From Clostridia bacterium (GTDB lineage Bacteria > Bacillota > Clostridia > Christensenellales > CAG-138), in contig JAEDIC010000009.1 of the NCBI GenBank assembly GCA_016292635.1, positions 8,708 through 72,707 on the forward strand: a stretch of 64,000 nucleotides of DNA, written 5' to 3'. Below the pieces are notes generated by a model. That model was given only the letters and a program-made list of their open reading frames with translations, did no database searches and was not told the DNA's origin. Position 1 is the first letter of the stretch. Each line of letters starts with the position of its first letter. Shown here in pieces: positions 8,011 through 15,774 of this stretch. The translations under genes and the position numbers were made by a program.

Positions 8011-8055
8011 CTCCTCTTTTTTTGCCAGACTAAGGCGAGAAAAGGGGAGTTTTTT
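8011..8055 (+). terminator. Terminator hairpin containing the RBS of the next gene
   Basis: Arms 8011-8026 and 8034-8049 pair over all 16 positions (three of them G-U) around a 7-nt loop, followed immediately by TTTTTT and then the ATG at 8056. The 3' arm contains AAAAGGGGAG, the only plausible Shine-Dalgarno of that gene. The structure should end transcription from pgeF, and in any transcript that reads through it would also mask the ribosome-binding site. Confidence 0.75.
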
Positions 8056-8628
8056 ATGCCTGAATACATCGTCATTATAATATGCCTTTACATACTTGCC
8101 GCTGTTGGAATGCTTAAGGGCCCATGCGAAGCGGCGGGGATGAGTCTTTTCAAAGGGTGTTATGCGCTGCTTGCGGCGGCGGCGCTGTCAATATTTCAGC
8201 TGCATATAGGTGTCGAGATAAGCATAAATCTTGGCGCCGCAATACTCATGGTTTTGCCGGCTGCGCTCATGGCAAAAGGGGGCAGCAGTTCTGCGGGGGC
8301 AGGGGCTGTGGTGCTGATATCCCTCATTGCGGCGCTGCTGAAGCGAAGCGGAGCGCTGTACGGGGCGGATAACGGATTGCTGCTGGGCCTTATGGCGGGA
8401 ATGTCCGCAATGCTGCTTTGGAATGCGCCTGCCTGCGCCGCCTGTGCCGCCGGAGGTATCCCCGTACTTGCCGCGGTAGCGGATTCCTTCATTTCGCTGA
8501 TATTTACAGGATATGCAACCATTGAGATAGGACATGATACCATAGCCGCCCAGCTTATCGCCCTAAGCATATCCGTGGGGATAATCTGGATACGCGACCT
8601 TGCGGGAAACAGGATACCCACGGAGTAA
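8056..8628 (+). CDS. Unidentified polytopic membrane protein next to spoIIIA
   Basis: I do not recognise a family. The 190-residue product is almost wholly hydrophobic, with about six membrane segments and a short hydrophilic C-terminus (RDLAGNRIPTE). It has five cysteines, including a CxxC (CAAC) near residues 119-122. The start is fixed by GGGGAG and the T-run of the preceding hairpin. It sits about 100 bp upstream of the spoIIIA operon on the same strand, so a sporulation role is possible by context only. A short hairpin separates the two. Confidence 0.7.
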   Translation: MPEYIVIIICLYILAAVGMLKGPCEAAGMSLFKGCYALLAAAALSIFQLHIGVEISINLGAAILMVLPAALMAKGGSSSAGAGAVVLISLIAALLKRSGALYGADNGLLLGLMAGMSAMLLWNAPACAACAAGGIPVLAAVADSFISLIFTGYATIEIGHDTIAAQLIALSISVGIIWIRDLAGNRIPTE

Positions 8629-8650
8629 GAACAATATATGACATCCTTCG

Positions 8651-8671
8651 ACCGCCGGAGCACCCGGCGGT
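8651..8671 (+). terminator. Hairpin between the membrane protein gene and spoIIIAA
   Basis: The stem ACCGCCGG/CCGGCGGT has a 5-nt loop and only a weak T-rich tail (TTGTGTT). It is probably an inefficient terminator. Confidence 0.5.
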
Positions 8672-8675
8672 TTGT

Positions 8676-8704
8676 GTTATAAAAATAAATCCCGTCATAG
8701 TTAT
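8676..8704 (+). promoter_or_regulatory. Possible sigma-E-like promoter of spoIIIA
   Basis: GTTATAA and CATAGTTA, spaced by about 13 bp, loosely resemble the sigma-E elements known for spoIIIA in Bacillus. The position, between a hairpin and spoIIIAA, is right, but the match is weak. Confidence 0.25.
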
Positions 8705-8728
8705 ATACAGTAACGGAGGGGACAAGAC

Positions 8729-9589
8729 ATGGAGCGAAGCTGGCTTAATGTTTTGCCGGAAAGGCTGAAGGGGCCGGTTGTGGCAGCTGTGGACGATACG
8801 GTGGAAGAAATACGCATCGCCGTGGGAAAGCCGATACTGCTGACCGGGAAAAACCGACGGGTATTGGAGCATATCGCCGCCATGGCGGACTGCGAAATGC
8901 TGATGGAGCTTATATGCGGTCATTCGGTATTCGCCCATGAGTCGGAGCTGAGGGAGTGTTATGTTACCCTTGAGGACGGTTCCAGGGTAGGCCTTGCCGG
9001 GAAGATAACGGATGCGGGTATGACAATGCCCCATAGTTTTAATATAAGGCTTGCCCGGCAGATTATGGGGGCGGCAGATGACTTTATGGACTATATATGC
9101 GGAAACGAGCTTTGCAGTGCGCTGCTGCTGTCCGAACCCGGAGCAGGCAAGACCACTTTGCTCAGGGATGGGGCAAGACAGCTGTCAAATAAGGGTTATC
9201 GGGTGGCCATAGCGGATGAGCGGGGAGAGATAGCCGCCGCAGTGAATGGAATACCGGCGCTGGATGTGGGTCGGGCGGACGTTATGGGGGGCTGTCGCAA
9301 GGCAAAGGCCATGGCCCTGCTGATGAGGGGAATGTCGCCTGAAATCATAATAACCGATGAGATAGCCACGGAGGAGGATGCGGAAGCGGTACTTGATGCA
9401 TCCGGCTGCGGCGTAAAGGTCATAGCCAGCGCCCATGGGGGCGGAAGCGGCATATTGCGGCGCAAAAGCATACGCCGGATAGTAAAGGAAGGGGCGTTTG
9501 ACAGGATACTTCTGCTGAAAAAGCAGGGAAGCAGCAGAAGAATAACCGATATCACCGGGGAGGTAATATGCGGATATTTGGTGGAATAG
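8729..9589 (+). CDS. spoIIIAA: Stage III sporulation protein AA
   Basis: SpoIIIAA is a secretion-type ATPase on the mother-cell side that powers the SpoIIIA-SpoIIQ feeding-tube complex during engulfment. The 286-residue protein has the Walker A loop SEPGAGKTTL (about 135-144) and an acidic Walker B-like stretch, EIIITDEIATEEDA. AACGGAGGGG precedes the ATG. It is the first gene of the eight-gene spoIIIA operon, in which all genes overlap or lie within about 10 bp of one another. Confidence 0.96.
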   Translation: MERSWLNVLPERLKGPVVAAVDDTVEEIRIAVGKPILLTGKNRRVLEHIAAMADCEMLMELICGHSVFAHESELRECYVTLEDGSRVGLAGKITDAGMTMPHSFNIRLARQIMGAADDFMDYICGNELCSALLLSEPGAGKTTLLRDGARQLSNKGYRVAIADERGEIAAAVNGIPALDVGRADVMGGCRKAKAMALLMRGMSPEIIITDEIATEEDAEAVLDASGCGVKVIASAHGGGSGILRRKSIRRIVKEGAFDRILLLKKQGSSRRITDITGEVICGYLVE

Positions 9590-10068
9590 CGGCGCTGACA
9601 ATATGCGTGCTTTTTGGTTGGAGCAAGGCGGCGGCAATACGCTTGAGAGAGGAGACTATGCGCTGCTTTTCTTTGGATATGAAAGCATTGGCCGCCGAGA
9701 TGGAATACTGCCCCCGGGAGATAGGAAACATGATACGCAGGCTGTATGGCGGCAAGCTGGGGAGATTCTGGCAAAGCTTTGGAGAAGCCATACCATGTGC
9801 CGAAAGCGTGGAACAGGCATGGCGGCAAACTGCGGTGGAATATGGCGGCTTTGGAGTGCTGAGCCGTGATGAGATGGAAACGCTGCTACAGGCGGGGAGC
9901 TCTATCGGGCGGTACAGCGCGGAGGAAGGGGTAAAGGCGCTGAAGCATTGGAGCGGAGAAGCCCAAAGGCGGGCGGAGGAACTGCACAAACAAAGCCTGA
10001 GCAAGGGTGCGGTATACCAGAAGCTGGGACTGCTGGGCGGCCTTGCCGCAATGCTGCTGATAGTATAG
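9568..10068 (+). CDS. spoIIIAB: Stage III sporulation protein AB
   Basis: A membrane-anchored component of the SpoIIIA channel, related to type II secretion GspF-like proteins. The 166-residue product has an N-terminal membrane segment (GGIAALTICVLFGWS), a helical cytoplasmic domain and a C-terminal hydrophobic stretch (LGLLGGLAAMLLIV), as in the family. The start overlaps spoIIIAA by 22 bp, with GGGAGG just upstream. Confidence 0.93.
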   Translation: MRIFGGIAALTICVLFGWSKAAAIRLREETMRCFSLDMKALAAEMEYCPREIGNMIRRLYGGKLGRFWQSFGEAIPCAESVEQAWRQTAVEYGGFGVLSRDEMETLLQAGSSIGRYSAEEGVKALKHWSGEAQRRAEELHKQSLSKGAVYQKLGLLGGLAAMLLIV

Positions 10069-10078
10069 GAGGGCGATT

Positions 10079-10276
10079 ATGGATATTGAACTGGTGCTGA
10101 GGATAGCCGGAATAGGCATACTGGTAGCCATAATCTGCCAGCTTTTAAAGCAGACCGGGCGGGACGATATCGCCATGCTTGCCGCCCTTGCGGCGCTGGT
10201 GCTGGCCCTAAGCATGGTGGTTGGGGAAATAGGCGAGCTGCTTGATCAGGTCAAGCGGATATTCGGGCTGTACTGA
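10079..10276 (+). CDS. spoIIIAC: Stage III sporulation protein AC
   Basis: A 65-residue protein with two transmembrane helices and a short loop (KQTGRDD) between them, the standard SpoIIIAC layout. It is a small integral-membrane part of the SpoIIIA complex. AGGAGGG precedes the ATG and the last base overlaps the spoIIIAD start codon. Confidence 0.93.
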   Translation: MDIELVLRIAGIGILVAIICQLLKQTGRDDIAMLAALAALVLALSMVVGEIGELLDQVKRIFGLY

Positions 10277-10671
10277 TGGCTGCTGAGGGATTCAGGCTGG
10301 CGGCGGTGGCGATAATTGCCCTCTGCGCCGTATTAATACTGAAAAGCTATCGTCCTGAGCTTGCCATGCAGGTAAGCGTTGCGGCGGGCATAGCGGTATT
10401 GATATATGGATTGAGACTGGCCGGAAGCATAGTGGATGCGGCGAACGGTATGCTCAATAAATACGGCCTTGACCCTGCGGGGATAAAGGCCGTGACCAAG
10501 GTAATAGGAATAGCTTACATTGCCCAGTTTTCCGCAGATACCTGCAGGGATTGCGGAGAAAGCTCGCTTGCGGGCAAGGTGGAGCTTACGGGGCGGCTGA
10601 TGATGATTACTGCGGCGATACCGCTGGTAGTGTCCACAGTTGAGGCAATAGGAGGGCTTATGAGACCATGA
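10276..10671 (+). CDS. spoIIIAD: Stage III sporulation protein AD
   Basis: A 131-residue polytopic membrane protein with the SpoIIIAD pattern, including NKYGLDPAGIKAVTKVIGIAYIAQF and the DTCRDCGESSLAGKVELTGR region near the C-terminus. It overlaps spoIIIAC by one base and spoIIIAE by four, consistent with tight translational coupling. Confidence 0.93.
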   Translation: MAAEGFRLAAVAIIALCAVLILKSYRPELAMQVSVAAGIAVLIYGLRLAGSIVDAANGMLNKYGLDPAGIKAVTKVIGIAYIAQFSADTCRDCGESSLAGKVELTGRLMMITAAIPLVVSTVEAIGGLMRP

Positions 10672-11783
10672 AGCGGGCGCTGCTGATAGGGGTGATGATA
10701 TTGCTGCTGCCGGGGCTTGCGATGGCGGCGGATGAGATAACCGTGCCTACCGTGGAATACGACATAAGCCAATGGGAGCAGCTGTGGCAGGAACTGCCGG
10801 GGGAGATAAAAGGGCTGTTCGGTGGCCTTTCGCCGGGGAAGCTTATTGAAAACTATCGGCAGGGAAAAGAAGGCTTGTTTGATTTTGACGCCCTTATAAG
10901 CGCCTTTAAAAGCAGTATCCTGGATGAGCTTCGGGGAATGGGAGCGCTGCTTGGGATAGTGTTAGCGATTGGACTTACGGATATGATAATAGGCGGCAGG
11001 GAAGGCGTTGGAGAGATGCTTGCGTTCTGCATGATGGGGCTTTGCGTGTCCTTTGTAACAACGGCGGTATATGAACAGTTCACCAGGGCGAAAGAAACGG
11101 TGGAAGGCATATCCCGTGTTACGGAGATAACATCCCCTGTAATGATGACGCTGGTAGCCGCCTGCGGCTCAGCGGGTACAGCCGCATCACAGCCCGCGAC
11201 GATACTTCTCTGCAACGCCATAACAAACGGCTTTAAGGGGCTGCTTATGCCCCTTATACCCATAATGTGCGGCTTTACCGCCGCCGCCGGAATTACGGGG
11301 CAGGGTCAGCTTAAATCAATTGCAGGGCTGATAAAAAGTCTGCTTAAATGGATCATGGGATTGGCCTTTACGTTTTTTCTGGGCTCGGTAAGCATACGGG
11401 GCCTGAATGCTTCAGGTTTGGACAGGGCGGGTATAAAGGCAATAAAGTACGCGTTTGACAAGTCTGTTCCGGTGGTGGGCAGCATGATATCCGGCACATA
11501 TGACAGCCTGCTTGCCGGGGCGGTGGTGCTGAAAAATGCCGCCGGAACGGCGGCTGTGCTGCTGCTGATATTAAACATAATGACGCCGGCTCTGGCCATG
11601 CTGTCAACAATATTTGCCCTTAGGATAATGGCTGTATTATCCTCATTGCTTGCCGATGGACGCGTAGCCGGGATACTTGAGGGAGCAGCGGACAGCTGTA
11701 CATATATGTTTGCGGTAATGGTTACTGTTGCGCTGATGAATCTTATAACCATATCAGCATCGCTGATAGCCTCGGGGGTGTAA
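10668..11783 (+). CDS. spoIIIAE: Stage III sporulation protein AE
   Basis: SpoIIIAE is the large polytopic membrane subunit of the SpoIIIA apparatus. The 371-residue product starts with a cleavable-looking signal sequence (LLIGVMILLLPGLAMA), followed by an extracytoplasmic stretch and about seven hydrophobic helices. The length is slightly below the 390-400 residues of Bacillus SpoIIIAE. It overlaps spoIIIAD by 4 bp; spoIIIAF begins 3 bp after its stop. Confidence 0.94.
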   Translation: MKRALLIGVMILLLPGLAMAADEITVPTVEYDISQWEQLWQELPGEIKGLFGGLSPGKLIENYRQGKEGLFDFDALISAFKSSILDELRGMGALLGIVLAIGLTDMIIGGREGVGEMLAFCMMGLCVSFVTTAVYEQFTRAKETVEGISRVTEITSPVMMTLVAACGSAGTAASQPATILLCNAITNGFKGLLMPLIPIMCGFTAAAGITGQGQLKSIAGLIKSLLKWIMGLAFTFFLGSVSIRGLNASGLDRAGIKAIKYAFDKSVPVVGSMISGTYDSLLAGAVVLKNAAGTAAVLLLILNIMTPALAMLSTIFALRIMAVLSSLLADGRVAGILEGAADSCTYMFAVMVTVALMNLITISASLIASGV

Positions 11784-11786
11784 GGG

Positions 11787-11960
11787 ATGGAGATGATATA
11801 CGGCGTATCCATAAAAATAACGGCGCTTTTTTCTGCATCCTGCATATTAAAGCTGCTGCTGCCGGGGGGCGCCATGAAGCGAGGCGCCGCAAAGGCTGTG
11901 GACATAGTTACGCTGCTTTCTCTCATAAGAATAATATCGGGAGCGATGGTCAATGGCTGA
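11787..11960 (+). CDS. spoIIIAF: Stage III sporulation protein AF, reduced to the membrane anchor
   Basis: This 57-residue gene fits exactly between spoIIIAE and spoIIIAG. Its sequence (LKLLLPGGAMKRGAAKAVDI, then LLSLIRIISG) matches the two-helix N-terminal part of SpoIIIAF, where the family has a LLP-N/G-x-x-M turn. The usual soluble domain of 100 or more residues (Bacillus SpoIIIAF is about 206 residues) is absent, and no trace is left because spoIIIAG starts inside the last codons (8-bp overlap). GGGATGGAG at its start is only a weak ribosome-binding context. The identity rests on position plus this short match. Confidence 0.72.
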   Translation: MEMIYGVSIKITALFSASCILKLLLPGGAMKRGAAKAVDIVTLLSLIRIISGAMVNG

Positions 11961-12516
11961 GGAAAAGGGTAAAAAGCTGATAGAAGGCCTCATAGTAAAG
12001 ATGAAGAGCAGCAAAAAGCTGGAGCTGGGGGTATACGGCGGATTGGCGCTGCTGTGTCTGCTGCTGTGCTTTGGGGGCGGTGAGGATAAGGGGGAGGAGC
12101 CGGCCGTGCAGTTGACCTCTGCCGTATCCGATGTGGACCGGCTGGAGCAGCGGCTGATGGATACCCTGAGCTGCGTAAGGGGCGCGGGCAAGGTTAAGGT
12201 TATGATAACCTACGACACCGGCTCCGAGATAGTGCCCGCCATGAATATGGACGTTACTTCCAGCGTAAGCGTATCCGGGGAAAACCAGACCCGCACGGAA
12301 TCCTCCTCTCCGGTAACAACCTATCAAAACGGCGAAAACGAGGCCATAGTCCTTATGGAAAAGGAGCCCACAATAAGGGGGGTCATAGTGGTGGCTCAGG
12401 GTGCGGCGGATATATCCGTTAAGCTCAAGCTTCAGGCGGCGGTGCAGGCGGTATTGGGCGTGGACGCGCAAAAGGTGGAGGTGCTGGAGATGGGAATAGA
12501 AGGAATGGAGGAGTAA
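11953..12516 (+). CDS. spoIIIAG: Stage III sporulation protein AG
   Basis: SpoIIIAG forms a large ring in the intermembrane space of the forespore, via a ring-building motif domain. The 187-residue protein has an N-terminal cytoplasmic stub, one membrane helix (VYGGLALLCLLLCFGGG) and the extracytoplasmic domain with GAGKVKVMITYDTG and IRGVIVVAQGA, both typical. It overlaps spoIIIAF by 8 bp. Confidence 0.95.
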   Translation: MAEEKGKKLIEGLIVKMKSSKKLELGVYGGLALLCLLLCFGGGEDKGEEPAVQLTSAVSDVDRLEQRLMDTLSCVRGAGKVKVMITYDTGSEIVPAMNMDVTSSVSVSGENQTRTESSSPVTTYQNGENEAIVLMEKEPTIRGVIVVAQGAADISVKLKLQAAVQAVLGVDAQKVEVLEMGIEGMEE

Positions 12517-12522
12517 AAAGAC

Positions 12523-13026
12523 ATGAAGTTTATCAAAAAGTATCTTGTTCTTATGGTGGTGGCGGTGCTGTTTGTTGGAGCTTTTGTATTGAACCTGATA
12601 GCGAACGGTGACGGCGGCGAAAAAAACAATATGGGGATCGAGGAGACAATGGCGGAAACGCCTGTGGAGGAAGCGGTATCCGGCGACTATTTTGAGACCT
12701 TCCGGCAGGACAGGGAGGAGGTACGCAAACTAGAAATGCAGTATCTTGACGAGGTGATAGCCACATCTGCTACGGATCAGGAGACCCTTGCAGAAGCACA
12801 GGAACAAAAGCTTGTTCTGGTTGAGAATATGGAAAAGGAATTTACCATAGAGAGCATGATAAAAGCAAAGGGGTTTGAGGATGCGGCGGTAACCTTTCAT
12901 TCCGGCACGGTGAACGTGGTTGTAAAGGGTGAACTGAATGACGAACAGGTGGCACAGATACTGGATATAGTGCAGGATGAAACGGGAGAGCCTGCGAAGA
13001 ATATCAAAGTAATGGCCGGAGAATGA
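12523..13026 (+). CDS. spoIIIAH: Stage III sporulation protein AH
   Basis: SpoIIIAH is the mother-cell protein that contacts forespore SpoIIQ; its domain resembles YscJ/FliF ring proteins. The 167-residue product has a single N-terminal membrane segment (YLVLMVVAVLFVGAFVLN). A helical region, FRQDREEVRKLEMQYLDEVI, precedes the ring-building domain FEDAAVTFHSGTVNVVVKG. It is shorter than the Bacillus protein (about 218 residues), mainly in the linker. It is the last gene of the operon. Confidence 0.94.
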   Translation: MKFIKKYLVLMVVAVLFVGAFVLNLIANGDGGEKNNMGIEETMAETPVEEAVSGDYFETFRQDREEVRKLEMQYLDEVIATSATDQETLAEAQEQKLVLVENMEKEFTIESMIKAKGFEDAAVTFHSGTVNVVVKGELNDEQVAQILDIVQDETGEPAKNIKVMAGE

Positions 13027-13082
13027 TAATAATGACTAAAATGCAAATAAATCAGTATGCGCTATGCATAAAAGCTAAAATC

Positions 13083-13091
13083 TGGTATAAT
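13083..13091 (+). promoter_or_regulatory. Extended -10 promoter for the asp23-amaP genes
   Basis: TGGTATAAT is an extended -10 element about 30 bp before the asp23 start; no good -35 lies at the right distance. It separates the constitutive downstream genes from the spoIIIA operon. Confidence 0.5.
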
Positions 13092-13122
13092 AACATCAGA
13101 AAAGTATAAGGAGGCATATGTC

Positions 13123-13545
13123 ATGGCAACTGAAGAGAGCATTTCCATGAAAACTGTGGATATACAGGGCGGCAAGATCACCTTTGCTCCCGACGTGATA
13201 GCTACCATCGCCAGCCTTGCTGCCAATGAGGTAGAGGGCGTAGAGGGTATGAGCGGCACCATGGTGGAAGGCATAACCGGTATACTCAACAAGAAAAATA
13301 TCACCAAGGGCATCAAGGTGGAAATAAACGAAGACGTGGCCCTCATAGATATCAATGTTATACTGAAGTATGGCTATAAGATACATGAGATATCCTCTGC
13401 ACTCCAGAAGAATATCAAAACCACCATCGAAAACATGACCGGCCTTAAGGTGGCTGCGGTAAACGTATTTGTTCAGTCCATTGCCTTTGAAAAGGCGGAA
13501 AAGACTGAGGTTAAGCCCGCCAAGGTTGAGACCGAAGAAGAATAA
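13123..13545 (+). CDS. Asp23/Gls24 family envelope stress protein
   Basis: Asp23/Gls24 proteins are abundant envelope-associated stress proteins tethered to the membrane by AmaP. The 140-residue protein carries the family core: ITFAPDVIATIASLAANEVEGV, then the INEDVALIDINVILKYG strand and the ENMTGLKVAAVNVFVQSI segment. TAAGGAGG precedes the ATG. It is followed by amaP and a DUF2273 gene, the usual trio upstream of nusB. Confidence 0.94.
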   Translation: MATEESISMKTVDIQGGKITFAPDVIATIASLAANEVEGVEGMSGTMVEGITGILNKKNITKGIKVEINEDVALIDINVILKYGYKIHEISSALQKNIKTTIENMTGLKVAAVNVFVQSIAFEKAEKTEVKPAKVETEEE

Positions 13546-13584
13546 TCCACACAAAACTACATACACAAGAAAGGTGTCATACCC

Positions 13585-14130
13585 ATGAAACCAAGGATAA
13601 TAGACAGGCTGCTTCTCATATTGCTGATGCTTGTGCTGCTGGCGCTGGGGCTTGGCCTGCTGGCGATCTCTCTGGGATTTGTTCCCATGAATATCGTTAC
13701 GGAGATAGTTTCCTTACCCTACCAGAGCTCCGCCAACGGCTGGATAACCGCAGGCATAGGCTTCGTGCTGGTGCTGTGGGCCATAAGGATGATAATCGGC
13801 TTTAACAGGCGTGCCAGGAAGACCGGCCCCGCCACCGCCGTGGTGGCTAAGACTGAGTTCGGCACATCAACCATCACCCTTGCCGCCATCGATGAGATGG
13901 TAAAGCGGCACTGTGCATCAAACGAAAACGTGCGCAAACAGGAAAGCGTGATATCCGTTAAGGACAACAAGCTGATGATAAACCTCAAGCTTAACCTTGC
14001 AGAGGAGGCCAATGTGCCCGAAACCACCGCCGCCCTCCGTGAGAGTCTTACCGCGTATATTCAAAACCTTACCGGCATAACCGTAGGGGATATCAGCATG
14101 ATGGTATCCACATTGCCGGAGCAGGCGTAA
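13585..14130 (+). CDS. amaP: Alkaline shock response membrane anchor protein AmaP
   Basis: AmaP anchors Asp23 at the membrane. The 181-residue protein has two N-terminal membrane segments (RLLLILLMLVLLALGLGLLA and GWITAGIGFVLVLWAIRMII). A cytoplasmic Asp23-like region follows (ITLAAIDEMVKRHC ... NLTGITVGDISMMV). AAAGGTGTC precedes the ATG; it lies 39 bp after the asp23 stop. Confidence 0.88.
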   Translation: MKPRIIDRLLLILLMLVLLALGLGLLAISLGFVPMNIVTEIVSLPYQSSANGWITAGIGFVLVLWAIRMIIGFNRRARKTGPATAVVAKTEFGTSTITLAAIDEMVKRHCASNENVRKQESVISVKDNKLMINLKLNLAEEANVPETTAALRESLTAYIQNLTGITVGDISMMVSTLPEQA

Positions 14131-14158
14131 TTTTGCTTTTTACTGGGAGCGAACCAAA

Positions 14159-14377
14159 ATGGAAGAACTTAAGGCATTGTTTAAACAATACAAATGGCGC
14201 GTTATAGGCGTGGCGGCGGGCATCGTGCTTGCCTTGCTGCTCTTTACCATAGGGTTCTGGCGCACGCTGCTGCTGGTTGCGCTGGTTGCGCTGTGCTACA
14301 TCATCGGCCGCCATCTGGATAACGGCGGCAAAGAAGAACTGGACAAGGCCATCGGCAGATTGTTCGGCAAAAAATAA
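14159..14377 (+). CDS. DUF2273 small membrane protein
   Basis: A 72-residue protein with two closely spaced helices (VIGVAAGIVLALLLFTIGFW and LLLVALVALCYIIG) and a charged C-terminus, as in the DUF2273 family that accompanies Asp23 and AmaP. The function is unknown, but a structural role in the same envelope complex is the usual inference. The upstream GGGAGCGA is a modest ribosome-binding site. Confidence 0.85.
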   Translation: MEELKALFKQYKWRVIGVAAGIVLALLLFTIGFWRTLLLVALVALCYIIGRHLDNGGKEELDKAIGRLFGKK

Positions 14378-14394
14378 CGCCAAGAGGTTACAAA

Positions 14395-14814
14395 ATGAGC
14401 AGAAAGACCGCGCGCGAGGTCGCCATGAAGCTTGCCTTTGCCAAGCTTTTTGACGGCGAAGAGACTTATCATGATGTGCTGGACAAGTCCGGCATCGAGG
14501 AAGCGCCCACCGAGGAAGATATTTGCTATTCCGAGGAGGTTCTCAGGGGAATAGAGGAGCACGAGGCGGATATAGACGCCCTTATTGACGAGCTAGCCAT
14601 AGGCTGGCGCATAGAGCGTATGCCCAAGGTGGATCTTTCGGTGCTTCGTGTAGCCATATATGAAATGGTATACAGAGATGACATTCCCCACGGGGTATCC
14701 ATAAACGAGGCCGTAGAGCTTGCCAAGCAGTTTGGCGGCGAGCGTTCCTCCGCATATATTAACGGCATGCTGGGTACTCTTGCCAAGCGGCTGGAAGGCG
14801 AGGCGGCCGAGTAG
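14395..14814 (+). CDS. nusB: Transcription antitermination factor NusB
   Basis: NusB binds boxA RNA with NusE (S10) and supports antitermination of rRNA operons. The 139-residue all-helical protein has the family start RKTAREVAMKLAFAKLF and the C-terminal AVELAKQFGGERSSAYINGMLG signature. It lies 17 bp after the DUF2273 gene, with AAGAGG as ribosome-binding site. A hairpin separates it from folD. Confidence 0.95.
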   Translation: MSRKTAREVAMKLAFAKLFDGEETYHDVLDKSGIEEAPTEEDICYSEEVLRGIEEHEADIDALIDELAIGWRIERMPKVDLSVLRVAIYEMVYRDDIPHGVSINEAVELAKQFGGERSSAYINGMLGTLAKRLEGEAAE

Positions 14815-14856
14815 TTTCCGTCTTTTTTGCGCGGGGCATAAATATTGCGGTATGCT

Positions 14857-14889
14857 AAGCATCGTCTTCGGTGTTGCGGGACGATGCTT
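14857..14889 (+). terminator. Hairpin between nusB and folD
   Basis: AAGCATCGTC pairs perfectly with GACGATGCTT around a 13-nt loop; the tail TTGTGATG is a weak U-tract. It may be a leaky terminator or a stability hairpin. Confidence 0.5.
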
Positions 14890-14928
14890 TGTGATGAATA
14901 GAGATAAATTATCAAAGGGCAGAGGATA

Positions 14929-15774
14929 ATGGGAAAGATAATTGACGGAAGAGCGGTTGCGGCAGAGGCTTGTCTTGGCATTAAAGCCCGTGTACAGGCC
15001 ATTGCAGAGAAGGGCGTAACACCCAAGCTTGCCGTGGTGCTGGTTGGCGATAATCCCGCTTCCAGGGCATACGTTGGCATGAAGGAAAAGAAGGCCGCTG
15101 AGCTTGGCATAGCCACGGCCGGTTATAAGCTGTCTGCGGAAATCTCCGAAGATGAGCTTATCGCTCTTGTGAAAGAGCTGAACGGGGATGCGTCCATTCA
15201 CGGCATACTTGTGCAGCTTCCTCTGCCAAAGCATATATCCGAGGAGCGGGTGCTGATGAATATTTCCCCCGCCAAGGACGTGGACGGGCTGCACCCTGTG
15301 AACGCCGGAATGCTGATGACGGGCCGGAAAGGCTTTGTTCCCTGCACACCAAAGGGATGTGTAAAGCTGGTTGAAAGCACGGGCGTGGATATTGCCGGCA
15401 AAAACTGCGTAGTGCTGGGCAGAAGCAATATCGTTGGCAAGCCCGCCGCCATACTGATGCTCGCAAAGAACGCCACCGTTACCATGTGCCATTCCCGCAC
15501 GGAAAACCTTGGCGATATCACCAGGGGCGCGGATATACTTATTTCCGCCGTCGGCGTGCCAAACCTGATTACAGCGGATATGATAAAGCCGGGCGCTGTG
15601 GTAATAGACGTTGCCCAGTGCAGGGTAAACGATGCATGGCGGGGCGATGTGGACTTTGAGGGAGCACTGGAAGTTGCGGGTCATATAACTCCGGTGCCGG
15701 GAGGCGTAGGCCCTATGACCATTGCCATGCTTATGGAAAACACAGTGGAGGCGGCGGAAAAGACACTTGATTGA
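14929..15774 (+). CDS. folD: Methylene-THF dehydrogenase / methenyl-THF cyclohydrolase
   Basis: FolD interconverts 5,10-methylene-, 5,10-methenyl- and 10-formyl-tetrahydrofolate with NADP. The 281-residue protein shows VGDNPASRAYVGMKEKKA with the catalytic Lys region, QLPLPKHI, KDVDGLHPVN, the nucleotide-binding loop VLGRSNIVGKPAA and the C-terminal PVPGGVGPMTIAMLMENT. Its end overlaps the proposed xseA start by 8 bp. Confidence 0.97.
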   Translation: MGKIIDGRAVAAEACLGIKARVQAIAEKGVTPKLAVVLVGDNPASRAYVGMKEKKAAELGIATAGYKLSAEISEDELIALVKELNGDASIHGILVQLPLPKHISEERVLMNISPAKDVDGLHPVNAGMLMTGRKGFVPCTPKGCVKLVESTGVDIAGKNCVVLGRSNIVGKPAAILMLAKNATVTMCHSRTENLGDITRGADILISAVGVPNLITADMIKPGAVVIDVAQCRVNDAWRGDVDFEGALEVAGHITPVPGGVGPMTIAMLMENTVEAAEKTLD

